DNA of 50,052 nucleotides, taken from NCBI GenBank assembly GCA_008017155.1, contig SSGX01000023.1, positions 1-50,052 on the forward strand, read 5' to 3'. The notes beneath the pieces are model-generated. The model saw only the letters and a list, made by a program, of their open reading frames with translations, did no database searches and was not told the DNA's origin. A program made the translations under genes and the position numbers. The DNA comes from Neisseriales bacterium. Its GTDB lineage: Bacteria; Pseudomonadota; Gammaproteobacteria; Burkholderiales; UBA11063. Shown one piece after another: positions 1 to 10,124 of this stretch. Each line of letters begins with the position of its first letter. Within the stretch, counting starts at the first letter, position 1.

Positions 1-196
1 AGGTGCTTCTCAATTGAACCCTAATGGTTCTAACTTTGCTGCTGATGCTCTTAAAGGTTGGATCAACAATGCAAATCAAGCTCTAGCTGCTATGAATAAA
101 GTTGCCGCTCAAGTTAGCGAATTTGCTAATAACAACATCAGTGCTGCTACTAAAGCTACCGTTGAAGCTACAAAAAAAACTGTTGCTAAAAAATAA
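1..196 (+). CDS. Phasin-family protein, C-terminal part (5' end outside window)
   Basis: The reading frame is open from the first complete codon (base 2) to the TAA at 194-196, so the visible 64 residues are the tail of a longer protein; the TTG at 14 is unlikely to be the real start. The tail is rich in Ala, Asn and Lys, with a heptad-like amphipathic pattern (ALAAMNKVAAQVSEFANNN) and a Lys/Ala-rich end (ATKKTVAKK). This is typical of phasins, which coat polyhydroxyalkanoate granules and often end in an Ala/Lys-rich tail. A strong terminator follows at 220-250. The family call rests on composition and pattern only; another granule- or DNA-associated Ala/Lys-rich protein is possible. Confidence 0.6.
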   Translation, partial: GASQLNPNGSNFAADALKGWINNANQALAAMNKVAAQVSEFANNNISAATKATVEATKKTVAKK

Positions 197-219
197 TCTT
201 CACCTCTTCTGAATAGCTA

Positions 220-250
220 AACCTGTAAGATCATTCTTACAGGTTTTTTA
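220..250 (+). terminator. Rho-independent terminator of the phasin-like gene
   Basis: An 11-bp perfect stem (AACCTGTAAGA at 220-230 with TCTTACAGGTT at 235-245) and a TCAT loop are followed directly by a T run. It isolates the phasin transcript from the dnaA region. Confidence 0.9.
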
Positions 251-474
251 TTGTCATAAGAATTAGCTGTGGATAACTTCTGCTTCTGGTAAAATAATGT
301 AATAATTAAATGCATGAAATCAGAAAATAATGGCAACTTTGCCTGTCTATTACAGCATAAAAGATCGCTCGGTTCAATAAATTGAACTTGTCTTATAAAT
401 ATAAATCTATTTTTTGTAACAAACTTCAAAGTTATGTTATATTGCTGTGGACGTGTTGAATTACTGAGAAAAAT
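251..474. other. dnaA upstream region, possible replication origin
   Basis: The gene-free stretch between the phasin terminator and dnaA holds one perfect DnaA box (TTATCCACA on the minus strand, 268-276), AT-rich DNA at 281-330 and 390-445, and a perfect inverted repeat GTTCAAT-AA-ATTGAAC at 372-387. A typical oriC has several DnaA boxes and I find only one perfect one here, so this may be just the autoregulated dnaA promoter, with the origin elsewhere. Confidence 0.4.
414..443 (+). promoter_or_regulatory. Candidate dnaA promoter
   Basis: TTGTAA at 414-419 and TATATT at 438-443 are separated by 18 bp, placing the transcription start near 450, about 25 nt before the dnaA ATG. The perfect inverted repeat at 372-387 and the DnaA box at 268-276 lie upstream and could serve as operators. 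Only the sequence match supports this. Confidence 0.45.
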
Positions 475-1905
475 ATGACTGAATTTGAAATTGTATGGCA
501 ACAATGCGTCATGCTAATAAAAGAACAAGGAATTATTTCGGATGCGGAATATAATACTTGGTTTAAAAACCTTATTCCCCGTGCAAATGAATCCAAAATG
601 GAGATAGTAGCGGGGAATCGTTTAATCCATGATTTCATCACTAAAAAATACTGGCAAAAAGTAAGTTCAATTTTGCAAGAATTAAATAATGGTGGTACTG
701 TTGATTTTATTGTTGATAAAGTAGTGCCCGTAAAGTCAACACAAGAAATTGGAAATGAGCCACCAGTAAATAATACTAAAATTGAAGTAGCGCCAGAAAC
801 AGAGAGTATTGCTGTTTCTAGAAGTAAAAATGCTACTAAGCCAAAAGTAGAAAAAGAAGTTTTGTCTCAACTTCATCAATCAACAAAACTAAATAAAGAT
901 TTTACTTTTGATAGCCTTATTCGTGGTAATTCTAATCAATTAGCTTATGCCATTGGTATGCATATCACTCAAGAACCGGGAAATCGTAATCATAATCCTT
1001 TATTTGTTTATGGTGGTGTTGGACTTGGTAAAACTCATCTGATGCAAGCAATAGGTAATGAGATATATCGTAAAAATCCAAATGCAAAAATCCGTTATTT
1101 ACATGCAAATGATTATATCCAAGATGTAGTAAAAGCTTCAATGCGCCAAGGCTTTGATGAATTAAAACGCTATTATAATGGTCTTGACCTACTTTTGATG
1201 GATGATATTCAGTTTATTGCTGGCGATAAGACTAAAACGCAAGAAGAGTTTTTCTATACTTTTAATAACCTACTAGATAAAGGTAAACAAGTAATAATGA
1301 CTTGTGATACCTACCCTAAAAACATAAATAACCTCAATGAACGACTAATTTCAAGGTTCGCATCTGGACTAACAGTTGAGATTCAACCTCCAGAACTGGA
1401 AATGCGGGTTGCAATTCTAAAAAACAAAGCACTTCGGAGTAGTATTGATCTTGATGATGAAGTAGCTTTTTTTATTGCTCAAAATATTAAATCCAACGTT
1501 CGTGAACTTGAAGGTGCCTTAAATAAAGTTATTTACCACGCTAGATTTTCACGTAAAGGGCTAAGTACTGCTATTGCAAAAGAAGCATTAATTGACATCA
1601 TTGCTAGTGAAGTCCGTACCGTATCAATCGATGATATTCAAAAAATAGTTTGTGATTTTTATAAAATCAAGATTTCAGACCTACTGTCAAGTAAGAGAAC
1701 TCAATTGATTGCAAGGCCACGGCAAATAGCTATGACTCTATCCAAGGAACTCACTCAATATAGTTTACCAGCAATTGGCGAGGCTTTTGGCGGACGGGAT
1801 CATACAACTGTCCTTCATGCACAAAAAACAATTTCCCAGCTGCGTGAAAAAGATGAGAAAATTGAGCGGGAATATAAATTATTAATTCAGATGTTACAAA
1901 ATTAA
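475..1905 (+). CDS. dnaA: Chromosomal replication initiator protein DnaA
   Basis: The 476-residue AAA+ protein binds DnaA boxes and melts the origin. The Walker A motif GGVGLGKTH is at residues 180-188, Walker B (LLLMDD, D243-D244) follows, and the C-terminal DNA-binding domain carries the signature GGRDHTTVLHA starting at G439. Length is normal for the family. Residues 1-85 match the helicase-loading domain I, and about 90-140 is a variable, Lys/Glu-rich linker. The ATG at 475 gives the conserved start, with E3, W9 and C12 of the usual N-terminal helix. dnaN follows with only a short gap, so the two are probably cotranscribed. Confidence 0.98.
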   Translation: MTEFEIVWQQCVMLIKEQGIISDAEYNTWFKNLIPRANESKMEIVAGNRLIHDFITKKYWQKVSSILQELNNGGTVDFIVDKVVPVKSTQEIGNEPPVNNTKIEVAPETESIAVSRSKNATKPKVEKEVLSQLHQSTKLNKDFTFDSLIRGNSNQLAYAIGMHITQEPGNRNHNPLFVYGGVGLGKTHLMQAIGNEIYRKNPNAKIRYLHANDYIQDVVKASMRQGFDELKRYYNGLDLLLMDDIQFIAGDKTKTQEEFFYTFNNLLDKGKQVIMTCDTYPKNINNLNERLISRFASGLTVEIQPPELEMRVAILKNKALRSSIDLDDEVAFFIAQNIKSNVRELEGALNKVIYHARFSRKGLSTAIAKEALIDIIASEVRTVSIDDIQKIVCDFYKIKISDLLSSKRTQLIARPRQIAMTLSKELTQYSLPAIGEAFGGRDHTTVLHAQKTISQLREKDEKIEREYKLLIQMLQN

Positions 1906-1920
1906 TTTTTGGGGTATATC

Positions 1921-3024
1921 ATGCAGTTAAAATTTCAAAGAGATGCATTACTTAAACCATTAGCATTAACAACCGGGTTTGTTGAAAAAAAACAAACGAT
2001 GCCAATTCTTTCTAATGTTTATATAAGAAAAAGTGGCGAATTAGTAACCATTATCGCTAATGATATGGAAATTCAGGCAACCTTATTGGTAAGATCTGGA
2101 ATTGATGGAGATGATCTGGCAATAACAGTCCCAGCCAAGAAGCTACAAGACGTATTAAAAGCCTTACCCGATGCCGAAGTTACCCTTGATATTAATGATA
2201 ATAAAGTCACTGTAAAATCTGGACGAGCAAAATTTACCCTACAAAGCTTACCAGCAGAGCATTACCCTCTATTACGAGTTAATGAAGATTGTGTCGGACA
2301 ATTAACTATATCCCAGAAGAATTTACGTGAACTGATTAGTAAAGTTCAATACTCAATGGCAATTAATGATAGCCGTGTATTTTTAAATGGTATGCTTCTG
2401 GAAGTAAAGAACAATCAATTAAGCCTAGTTGCTACAGATGCACATCGCTTGAGTTATGTTAATTTTCCACTAGCAGATATGCTACCAGACATCAGTTCGA
2501 TAATTCCACGTAAAACGGTTATGGAGCTTGCCCGCTTACTTGAAGATAACGACAACCCAATAACAATCAAAATCTACAATAATCAGGTAATGTTTGAAAC
2601 CGAAGATAAGCAATTAATCACCAAGGTAATTGATGGCAAATATCCTGATTATGAGCGCGTAATTCCATTAACAAATGATAAGTTATGCCTAATTAACCGT
2701 CAAGAATTACTAAGGGTTGTCCAGCGAGTCGCAGTAATTGGGATTGATAAACTAAAAACAATAGTGTTAGAATTAAAACCAAACTTAATTACCGTTAGTT
2801 GTCGCAATGAAGATCAGGAAGAGTCACGTGATGAATTAGGTATTCAGTATGGTAACGATACTGAATTGCGCCTAAATTTCAACATTAGTTATATTCTTGA
2901 TGTATTGAATAATATTGATGAAGAAAACTTGCAGTGGGCATTTTTTGATAATCAACGTAGTGTACTTGTAACCGTGCCAAATCAGGTTGATTTTAAATAT
3001 GTAATTATGCCATTGCGAACATAA
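1921..3024 (+). CDS. dnaN: DNA polymerase III beta sliding clamp
   Basis: The clamp tethers DNA polymerase III to DNA as a ring-shaped dimer. The ATG at 1921 gives MQLKFQRDALLKPL, the conserved beginning of the family, and a protein of 367 residues (typical about 366). An in-frame TTG at 1909 would add four residues but ignores the GGGG ribosome-binding sequence at 1911-1914. Landmarks are the TDAHRLSYV segment in the middle domain and the C-terminal YVIMPLRT (the family usually ends YVVMPMRL). It starts 15 bases after the dnaA stop, consistent with a dnaA-dnaN operon. Confidence 0.97.
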   Translation: MQLKFQRDALLKPLALTTGFVEKKQTMPILSNVYIRKSGELVTIIANDMEIQATLLVRSGIDGDDLAITVPAKKLQDVLKALPDAEVTLDINDNKVTVKSGRAKFTLQSLPAEHYPLLRVNEDCVGQLTISQKNLRELISKVQYSMAINDSRVFLNGMLLEVKNNQLSLVATDAHRLSYVNFPLADMLPDISSIIPRKTVMELARLLEDNDNPITIKIYNNQVMFETEDKQLITKVIDGKYPDYERVIPLTNDKLCLINRQELLRVVQRVAVIGIDKLKTIVLELKPNLITVSCRNEDQEESRDELGIQYGNDTELRLNFNISYILDVLNNIDEENLQWAFFDNQRSVLVTVPNQVDFKYVIMPLRT

Positions 3025-3112
3025 GAATAAATTCATATTCTTATAATCTTTATGGTTCTTAAATAAATTAATAAGTTTTAGATATGACCAAAATGGTTTT
3101 CTAAAAGGATGA

Positions 3113-5518
<2,406 letters not shown>

Positions 5519-5540
5519 CCCAATATTTTAGGAACCAAAA

Positions 5541-6362
5541 ATGCAAACTATTGATTTCGCGACATTTGAACCGCACCATATTCATGCCTGCCGTGAAGAT
5601 TTTCTTGGTAATGGCGATGTTGGGCGCTATGTTTTTATCCCAGGTTCTAATGATAGAGCGCAAAGTATTGCTGATAAATACTTTACCAATGTCGTTGTCC
5701 GTCAAAGTAAACGGGGACATCATCTTTATTTGGGTGATATGGAAATTAACGGAAAAACCTTTAAAGTTGCATCTATTTCCACCGGGATGGGCACACCTAG
5801 TGTTGATTTGATTTTAAGTGAACTGATTATTCTTGGAGCAAAAAGATTTTTGCGGGTAGGAACTGCTGGCTCCATGCAACCAGATGTCCGCGTTGGAGAT
5901 GTTGTTTTTGCTACAGCTTCAGTTCGTGATGAATCTACGAGTGTGAATTATGTACCATATCAATTTCCTGCTGTTGCCTCACTCGATTTCACTTGCGTAG
6001 CAAATAATGTGCGTAAAGAAGTAGACTACCGCGTGAGAATGGGAGTTGTACATACTAAAGACTCTTTATTTGCTAGAGAGTTTCTATGTGGGCCTTCAGG
6101 TCAAGATAGTATCTCCTTTGTAAATAAAATGAAAGCTTATGGGGTAATGGCTACAGAGATGGAAAGCTCACATATTTTTGTATTATCAAAAATTTATGCC
6201 AAACTATTAGGCTATAGTATAAAAAGTGGCTGTGTTCTTGGTGTTATTGGCGACGATGATCCATTCTCTAATGATAAAGAAGCACAAGATCTTGCTATTC
6301 AAAATGCTGTAGATTTTGGAGTCAGGTTAATAAAAAATATGGCAGCTGAGGAAGTAGCATGA
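5541..6362 (+). CDS. udp: Uridine phosphorylase (nucleoside phosphorylase family)
   Basis: The enzyme cleaves uridine with phosphate to uracil and ribose-1-phosphate in the cytosol. The sequence follows the Udp pattern: phosphate-site segment VFIPGSNDRA, STGMGTPS, the core LRVGTAGSMQPDVRVGDVVFA, the segment YVPYQFPAVA (FPAVA is shared with E. coli Udp) and the ribose/base-binding ATEMESS. It is 273 residues, slightly longer than E. coli Udp because of about 20 extra N-terminal residues. The next gene overlaps its stop by 4 bp (ATGA), and cytidine deaminase follows, which supports a pyrimidine-salvage operon. A related purine nucleoside specificity cannot be fully excluded. Confidence 0.85.
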   Translation: MQTIDFATFEPHHIHACREDFLGNGDVGRYVFIPGSNDRAQSIADKYFTNVVVRQSKRGHHLYLGDMEINGKTFKVASISTGMGTPSVDLILSELIILGAKRFLRVGTAGSMQPDVRVGDVVFATASVRDESTSVNYVPYQFPAVASLDFTCVANNVRKEVDYRVRMGVVHTKDSLFAREFLCGPSGQDSISFVNKMKAYGVMATEMESSHIFVLSKIYAKLLGYSIKSGCVLGVIGDDDPFSNDKEAQDLAIQNAVDFGVRLIKNMAAEEVA

Positions 6363-6595
6363 TTGTTCAATTATTTTCGTTAATTGGTGCATTCGCATTA
6401 CTAAGTGCTTTCTTCATAAATAATACAGAAGTAATTAAAAATAAAGATCGGGCATTATGGCTTAACTTTGTTGGTGCATTTATCTTAACAATTACAGCTT
6501 ATATTGAACATCAATATGGCTTTATCGTACTTGAAGGATCTTGGACATTAATTAGCCTTCATAGTATAGTAAAGTATTTACGAAGAAGAAAATAG
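6359..6595 (+). CDS. CBU_0592-like small membrane protein
   Basis: A 78-residue protein with three predicted hydrophobic segments (about 3-21, 34-50 and 54-71) and a basic C-terminus (KYLRRRK). The pattern LNFVGAFILTITAY... FIVLEGSWTLISLHSI resembles the CBU_0592-type membrane domain, whose function is unknown. The start codon overlaps the udp stop by 4 bp and cdd begins 4 bases after its own stop, so it is translationally coupled inside the pyrimidine salvage operon; a transport-related role would be a guess. Confidence 0.75.
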   Translation: MIVQLFSLIGAFALLSAFFINNTEVIKNKDRALWLNFVGAFILTITAYIEHQYGFIVLEGSWTLISLHSIVKYLRRRK

Positions 6596-6599
6596 TTTT

Positions 6600-7079
6600 A
6601 TGAATAAGCAAATTACTATTAATTATACTTGTTTTGATTCAATAAATGAACTAACAGCAGCTGATAAAATGCTTGTCGAATTAGCTAGAGAAACTACAAA
6701 TAGTGCGTATGCACCCTACTCTAAATTTCATGTTGGTGCTATAGCTAAATTAACTAATGGGCATATCGCTAAAGGATCAAATCAGGAAAATGTTAGTTAT
6801 CCAGTATGTATGTGTGCTGAGCAAACATTAGTTCTAGGTCTAGTAAATGAATTAAATGCTGGAAATAAAATTGAGACCATTGTTGTTAGTTATAATACCC
6901 AAAATGGACGAACAGATATACCTGCTTCCCCTTGTGGAAAATGTAGACAGTTCTTATTTGAGTTTGAAACTAGGCAAAAACAAAATATCCGGATAATAAT
7001 GTCTGGTATGAGTGGCGCGGTACACATTGTGGATTCAGTAGCTGATTTGCTACCATTTGCTTTTAATAGTGAATTTTAA
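6600..7079 (+). CDS. cdd: Cytidine deaminase
   Basis: Converts cytidine (and deoxycytidine) to uridine. The zinc site is complete: C72-A-E74 (in the stretch CMCAEQ) with catalytic Glu74, and P-C112-G-K-C115 as the other ligands. The substrate segment YAPYSKFHVGA is at residues 37-47 and the NQENVSYP segment at 61-68. At 159 residues it is of the short, tetrameric cdd class with a small N-terminal extension. It is the last gene of the udp operon, so its uridine product can be cleaved by the first gene's enzyme. A terminator follows immediately. Confidence 0.93.
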   Translation: MNKQITINYTCFDSINELTAADKMLVELARETTNSAYAPYSKFHVGAIAKLTNGHIAKGSNQENVSYPVCMCAEQTLVLGLVNELNAGNKIETIVVSYNTQNGRTDIPASPCGKCRQFLFEFETRQKQNIRIIMSGMSGAVHIVDSVADLLPFAFNSEF

Positions 7080-7080
7080 A

Positions 7081-7108
7081 AAAGCTGGCTTTTAAAGCCA
7101 GCTTTTTT
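7081..7108. terminator. Bidirectional terminator between cdd and desaturase
   Basis: AAAGCTGGCT at 7081-7090 pairs with AGCCAGCTTT at 7096-7105, with T runs on the plus side and A residues before the stem on the other side. It can serve both cdd (plus) and the convergent desaturase gene (minus). Confidence 0.88.
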
Positions 7109-7110
7109 AA

Positions 7111-8313
7111 TTAACAATGGACTGAGCGTAGTCTCAATGAAAAATTACGTAAACTTTCAATTCCACTTTCTTCAGCTCTCTTACACCAGTCTTGTAGGGC
7201 TTTAACCAGCTCTTCTTTAGTTAAGGTAGAGCGTGCCCATAATTTACTTAGTTCTTCACGCATCGCGAAAATTTTCTGTAAAACAGGACTTTGCTTACAA
7301 GCTTGTTCAACTGTAGATTGTTCACTAGGGGTGAGTAACTCTTTATCTTTAATTAGAAGAGTTTTTGCCTTACTCCATGATAGCTTATCTGCTAGTGAGC
7401 TTTTTAATTTAGCAACTTCAGTCTTGTAATCCGCTTTTAAATCACGAGCAAATTTAACTGCTAATTCATAACGATTAGTTACAATTGCTTCAAGATTTTG
7501 CATATCTGGTAACATTTTTGGCGCTTTAGTTGTATACATTTCTGGAATCGTTTTCTTAACTTTTGCTAATTTACACACTTCCATAATGCGAATCCACATC
7601 CAGCCTAGATCAAATTCATACCATTTAGCAGAAAATTTGGCACTAGTAGCAAAGGTATGATGGTTATTGTGTAATTCTTCACCACCAATAAGGATACCCC
7701 ATGGCACAAGATTAGTTGCTTTATCAGGATTCTCAAAATTACGATAACCAAACCAATGTCCAAGACCATTAATAACACCAGCAGCGAAGAAAGGAATCCA
7801 GATCATTTGTACAGCCCAGATAGTCACTCCAATCACACCAAATAATGTCACGTTAATGGCAAGCATCAACCAGATCCCAAGAGAATCATGTTTCGAATAA
7901 ACATTACGCTCTAACCAATCGTCTGGAGTTCCATTTCCATACTTAGCTGCAGTCTCTTTATTTTTGGCTTCTTCTTTGTATAGCTCAGCACCACGCAACA
8001 TTAATTCTTTTAAACCATAAACATGTGGCGAATGTGGATCACCTTCTCTGTCAGCATAAGCATGATGTTTACGATGGATTGCTGCCCATTCTTTAGTGAC
8101 CATTCCTGTAGTCATCCATGCCCAAAGACGAAAAAAATGACTCGGTATTGCGTGTAATTCAACAGCACGGTGTGCCTGACATCTGTGTAGAAAGATCGTA
8201 ACTGTTAAGATCGTAATATGCGTTAACCCTAACGTAACCAATATATAGCCCCACCATGGCAGATCGAAAAACCCATGATCAAGCCAGTTTATAAAATAAT
8301 TCAAAATACTCAT
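7111..8313 (-). CDS. Acyl-CoA/acyl-lipid delta-9-type fatty acid desaturase
   Basis: A membrane di-iron desaturase that introduces a double bond into acyl chains. All three histidine boxes are present: H43-RCQA-H48, H80-RK-HH84 and H215-NN-HH219, flanked by four hydrophobic segments (about 20-42, 57-72, 148-165, 168-186). The order and spacing are those of the stearoyl-CoA/DesC type. Residues from about 270 to 400 form a long Lys/Glu-rich, probably coiled extension beyond the usual catalytic part. The gene has its own strong promoter and a leader of about 220 nt, described separately. The substrate form (CoA or lipid) cannot be told from sequence. Confidence 0.92.
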   Translation of the reverse strand: MSILNYFINWLDHGFFDLPWWGYILVTLGLTHITILTVTIFLHRCQAHRAVELHAIPSHFFRLWAWMTTGMVTKEWAAIHRKHHAYADREGDPHSPHVYGLKELMLRGAELYKEEAKNKETAAKYGNGTPDDWLERNVYSKHDSLGIWLMLAINVTLFGVIGVTIWAVQMIWIPFFAAGVINGLGHWFGYRNFENPDKATNLVPWGILIGGEELHNNHHTFATSAKFSAKWYEFDLGWMWIRIMEVCKLAKVKKTIPEMYTTKAPKMLPDMQNLEAIVTNRYELAVKFARDLKADYKTEVAKLKSSLADKLSWSKAKTLLIKDKELLTPSEQSTVEQACKQSPVLQKIFAMREELSKLWARSTLTKEELVKALQDWCKRAEESGIESLRNFSLRLRSVHC

Positions 8314-8535
8314 GATAAATAACCCTAAATAAACAATATAGCTGCAATTTATTTACAGGTCATACAAACACAAGAAGCTAAAGCACGGAAGGGATTTTGC
8401 TATTGATAATATTTGTTGCCTGAAGGCAGCTGATTTGAAGTAGTCAAATCGACTACATCAGACATTTACCTAATTGAAAATGCCTGAATCTTTCTCCACA
8501 GTAATGATAACCAATTTTCAGGTTGCTCATTTATA
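8314..8535 (-). promoter_or_regulatory. Long structured 5' leader of the desaturase gene
   Basis: From the promoter at 8538-8565 the untranslated leader would be about 220 nt. It holds a two-part hairpin, CTGAT/ATCAG (8430-8434 with 8457-8461) enclosing GTAGTC/GACTAC (8440-8445 with 8451-8456), and next to it a small TGCC-TGAA-GGCA hairpin at about 8417-8428. A regulatory role, for example in temperature response, is inference. Confidence 0.45.
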
Positions 8536-8537
8536 CT

Positions 8538-8565
8538 ATTATACCATAGTAATTTTAAAAAGCAA
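8538..8565 (-). promoter_or_regulatory. Extended -10 promoter for the desaturase
   Basis: Read on the minus strand: TTGCTT (8565-8560), 16-bp spacer, then TGGTATAAT whose -10 hexamer is at 8543-8538, a perfect TATAAT with the extended TGn. It lies just past the lpxH stop, so the desaturase can be transcribed independently of lpxH. Confidence 0.65.
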
Positions 8566-8567
8566 CT

Positions 8568-9287
8568 TTATTTAGTAACTATTTCAATTCTATTTTCGGT
8601 GACTTCAATATAACCTCCCGGAGTATGATCTTCCCAATCAGGAATTTCATAACGCTCTATTTGCCTCGTATCATCTTTGATAAAATATGTTCCTGGGTGA
8701 TGGGTATGTCCATGAATTACTGTATTTGCATTAGTTCTATTGACAAAATCTAAAATACTTTTATCAACGACTTCATACGTCTCTGGTGGTTTGGCATTTG
8801 TATGCTCTCCAGACTTATTTTCAAGCTTTTCCTTAATTTTATACCTAAAGCTTAATGGAAATTTTAATAAAATAAACATTAATAATGGGTTTTGTAAAAT
8901 TCGCTTCATTTTTTGGTAACCAATGTCTAGGGTACAGAATGTATCTCCATGACTCAACAGAATCTTTCTATTACCAATTTCAGCTACCGATAAGTCTTTT
9001 ATTAGTTTAATTCCTGTTTCACGAGCAAATCTTTTACCAACGGCAAAGTCATGATTACCCCCCTTAAAATAGATAGGTGTTGCGGAGGTAAAAGCTTTCA
9101 GGTTTGATTTCATTTCCTCAATGAAGCTATTGCTATCGTCATCACCTAGCCAATAATCAAAAAAATCACCAAGGATATATAATGCCGTTATATTACTCTT
9201 CCATTCTTGGAGTAGCTTATAAAAGAGCTGATTTTTGTCCTGAGATTCTGGCTTTAAATGTAAATCGGAAATAAAGATTAATTTCAT
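8568..9287 (-). CDS. lpxH: UDP-2,3-diacylglucosamine diphosphatase LpxH
   Basis: Hydrolyses UDP-2,3-diacylglucosamine to lipid X and UMP in lipid A synthesis at the inner membrane. The calcineurin-like metal site is complete: SDLHL near the start, LGDFFDYWLGDD, GGNHD, LSHGD and GHTHHPG. The start at 9287 gives MKLIFISDLHL, which aligns with the family N-terminus; an upstream in-frame ATG at 9296 would add three residues. Neither start has a clear ribosome-binding site. A TGGTATAAT extended -10 on the minus strand (-10 at 9329-9324) is the likely promoter, back to back with that of def. Confidence 0.93.
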   Translation of the reverse strand: MKLIFISDLHLKPESQDKNQLFYKLLQEWKSNITALYILGDFFDYWLGDDDSNSFIEEMKSNLKAFTSATPIYFKGGNHDFAVGKRFARETGIKLIKDLSVAEIGNRKILLSHGDTFCTLDIGYQKMKRILQNPLLMFILLKFPLSFRYKIKEKLENKSGEHTNAKPPETYEVVDKSILDFVNRTNANTVIHGHTHHPGTYFIKDDTRQIERYEIPDWEDHTPGGYIEVTENRIEIVTK

Positions 9288-9310
9288 TATCTGCATATAT
9301 TAGTATTTGT

Positions 9311-9329
9311 TATAATACTAGTAATTATA
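9311..9329. promoter_or_regulatory. Divergent -10 elements between lpxH and def
   Basis: A plus-strand TATAAT at 9311-9316 and a minus-strand TGGTATAAT (-10 at 9329-9324) lie within the 79-bp gap. No good -35 is visible for either, so the extended -10 on the minus strand is the better supported of the two. Confidence 0.45.
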
Positions 9330-9366
9330 CCATTTATATTATTGTCGATCCGAAAGGTTTAAATAG

Positions 9367-9882
9367 ATGATAAAACCAATCCGCAAGATGGGTGATCCAT
9401 GCTTGCTAAAGATTTCTGACCACATAACTAAAGAAGAGTTTGGAAGCCAAAATCTATTTGATATTTTGGCAGACATGGAAGATACTATGCGTCATCTTGG
9501 TGGCGTTGGTATAGCTGCTCCGCAGATTGGCATTAATAAGCAAGTAGTTATTATTGAATATTATCAAAAAGACATTACGCGCTACCAAAATATAGGTGAT
9601 TGTCCACGTAAAGTTATAATTAATCCAATTATAGAAGCGATAACCGAGGAAGAGGAGTCTTTTTCCGAAGGCTGCCTTTCTGTTCCCGGTTTAAGAGGGA
9701 CAGTAAGTCGCCCTAAAGCCATAAACTATCAATACTTTGATGAGTATGGTAATTTACATAAAGGAACTGATGACAGTTTTTTTGCTCGTGTAATGCAACA
9801 TGAATGTGACCATTTGCAAGGGATCTTATATCCAATGCGAATGAGAGATATGAGTACCTTAGCCTTTATTGACTTAGACTAA
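9367..9882 (+). CDS. def: Peptide deformylase
   Basis: Removes the formyl group from the N-terminal Met of new proteins. The three family motifs are intact: GVGIAAPQ (46-53), EGCLSVPG with metal ligand C103, and H145-E146-xx-H149 (HECDHLQG). Length 171 is typical. AAGG at 9353-9356 lies about 10 nt before the ATG. fmt is not adjacent, unlike the common def-fmt pairing; a small lipoprotein follows instead, and the shared terminator at 10135-10161 suggests one transcript. Confidence 0.96.
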   Translation: MIKPIRKMGDPCLLKISDHITKEEFGSQNLFDILADMEDTMRHLGGVGIAAPQIGINKQVVIIEYYQKDITRYQNIGDCPRKVIINPIIEAITEEEESFSEGCLSVPGLRGTVSRPKAINYQYFDEYGNLHKGTDDSFFARVMQHECDHLQGILYPMRMRDMSTLAFIDLD

Positions 9883-9928
9883 CAATTTAAACAGTGAACT
9901 AACTTATAACATGAACAGGAGAAACATA

Positions 9929-10114
9929 ATGATAAAAAAACTTTTATTTATATTCTTGATTAGTCTTACTCTGGAAAGTTGCGGAACATTCGGCAATAAT
10001 ACCAATAAAGGAGTACCACAAGATAACCCAATGGTTGGCTCAACTCAAGCAAGTGATGCTGAGTTTCCTTCTGAAGATCAATTGACCCCAGCAAAAAATA
10101 GTAATGTCCAATAA
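9929..10114 (+). CDS. Small lipoprotein of unknown function
   Basis: A 61-residue protein with a lipoprotein signal: MIKKLL, a hydrophobic stretch, and lipobox LESC with the lipidated Cys at 18. The mature part is short, hydrophilic and rich in Asn, Ser, Pro and Gln, with no recognisable domain. The ATG at 9929 is chosen over the in-frame ATG at 9911 because AGGAG (9917-9921) lies correctly before 9929 and would fall inside the longer version. It has the size and architecture of LptM-type lipoproteins but lacks the GxKGPLY segment that marks them; the better LptM candidate is at 22855-23034. Confidence 0.75.
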   Translation: MIKKLLFIFLISLTLESCGTFGNNTNKGVPQDNPMVGSTQASDAEFPSEDQLTPAKNSNVQ

Positions 10115-10124
10115 TCACATATAG

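Noticed and set aside
1909..1920. TTG start giving four extra residues to DnaN
   Set aside because: The ATG at 1921 gives the conserved MQLKF start, and the GGGG ribosome-binding site lies inside the longer form.
9911..9928. Upstream ATG for the small lipoprotein
   Set aside because: It would place the ribosome-binding site AGGAG inside the coding region and a Asn/Arg-rich stretch before the signal peptide.
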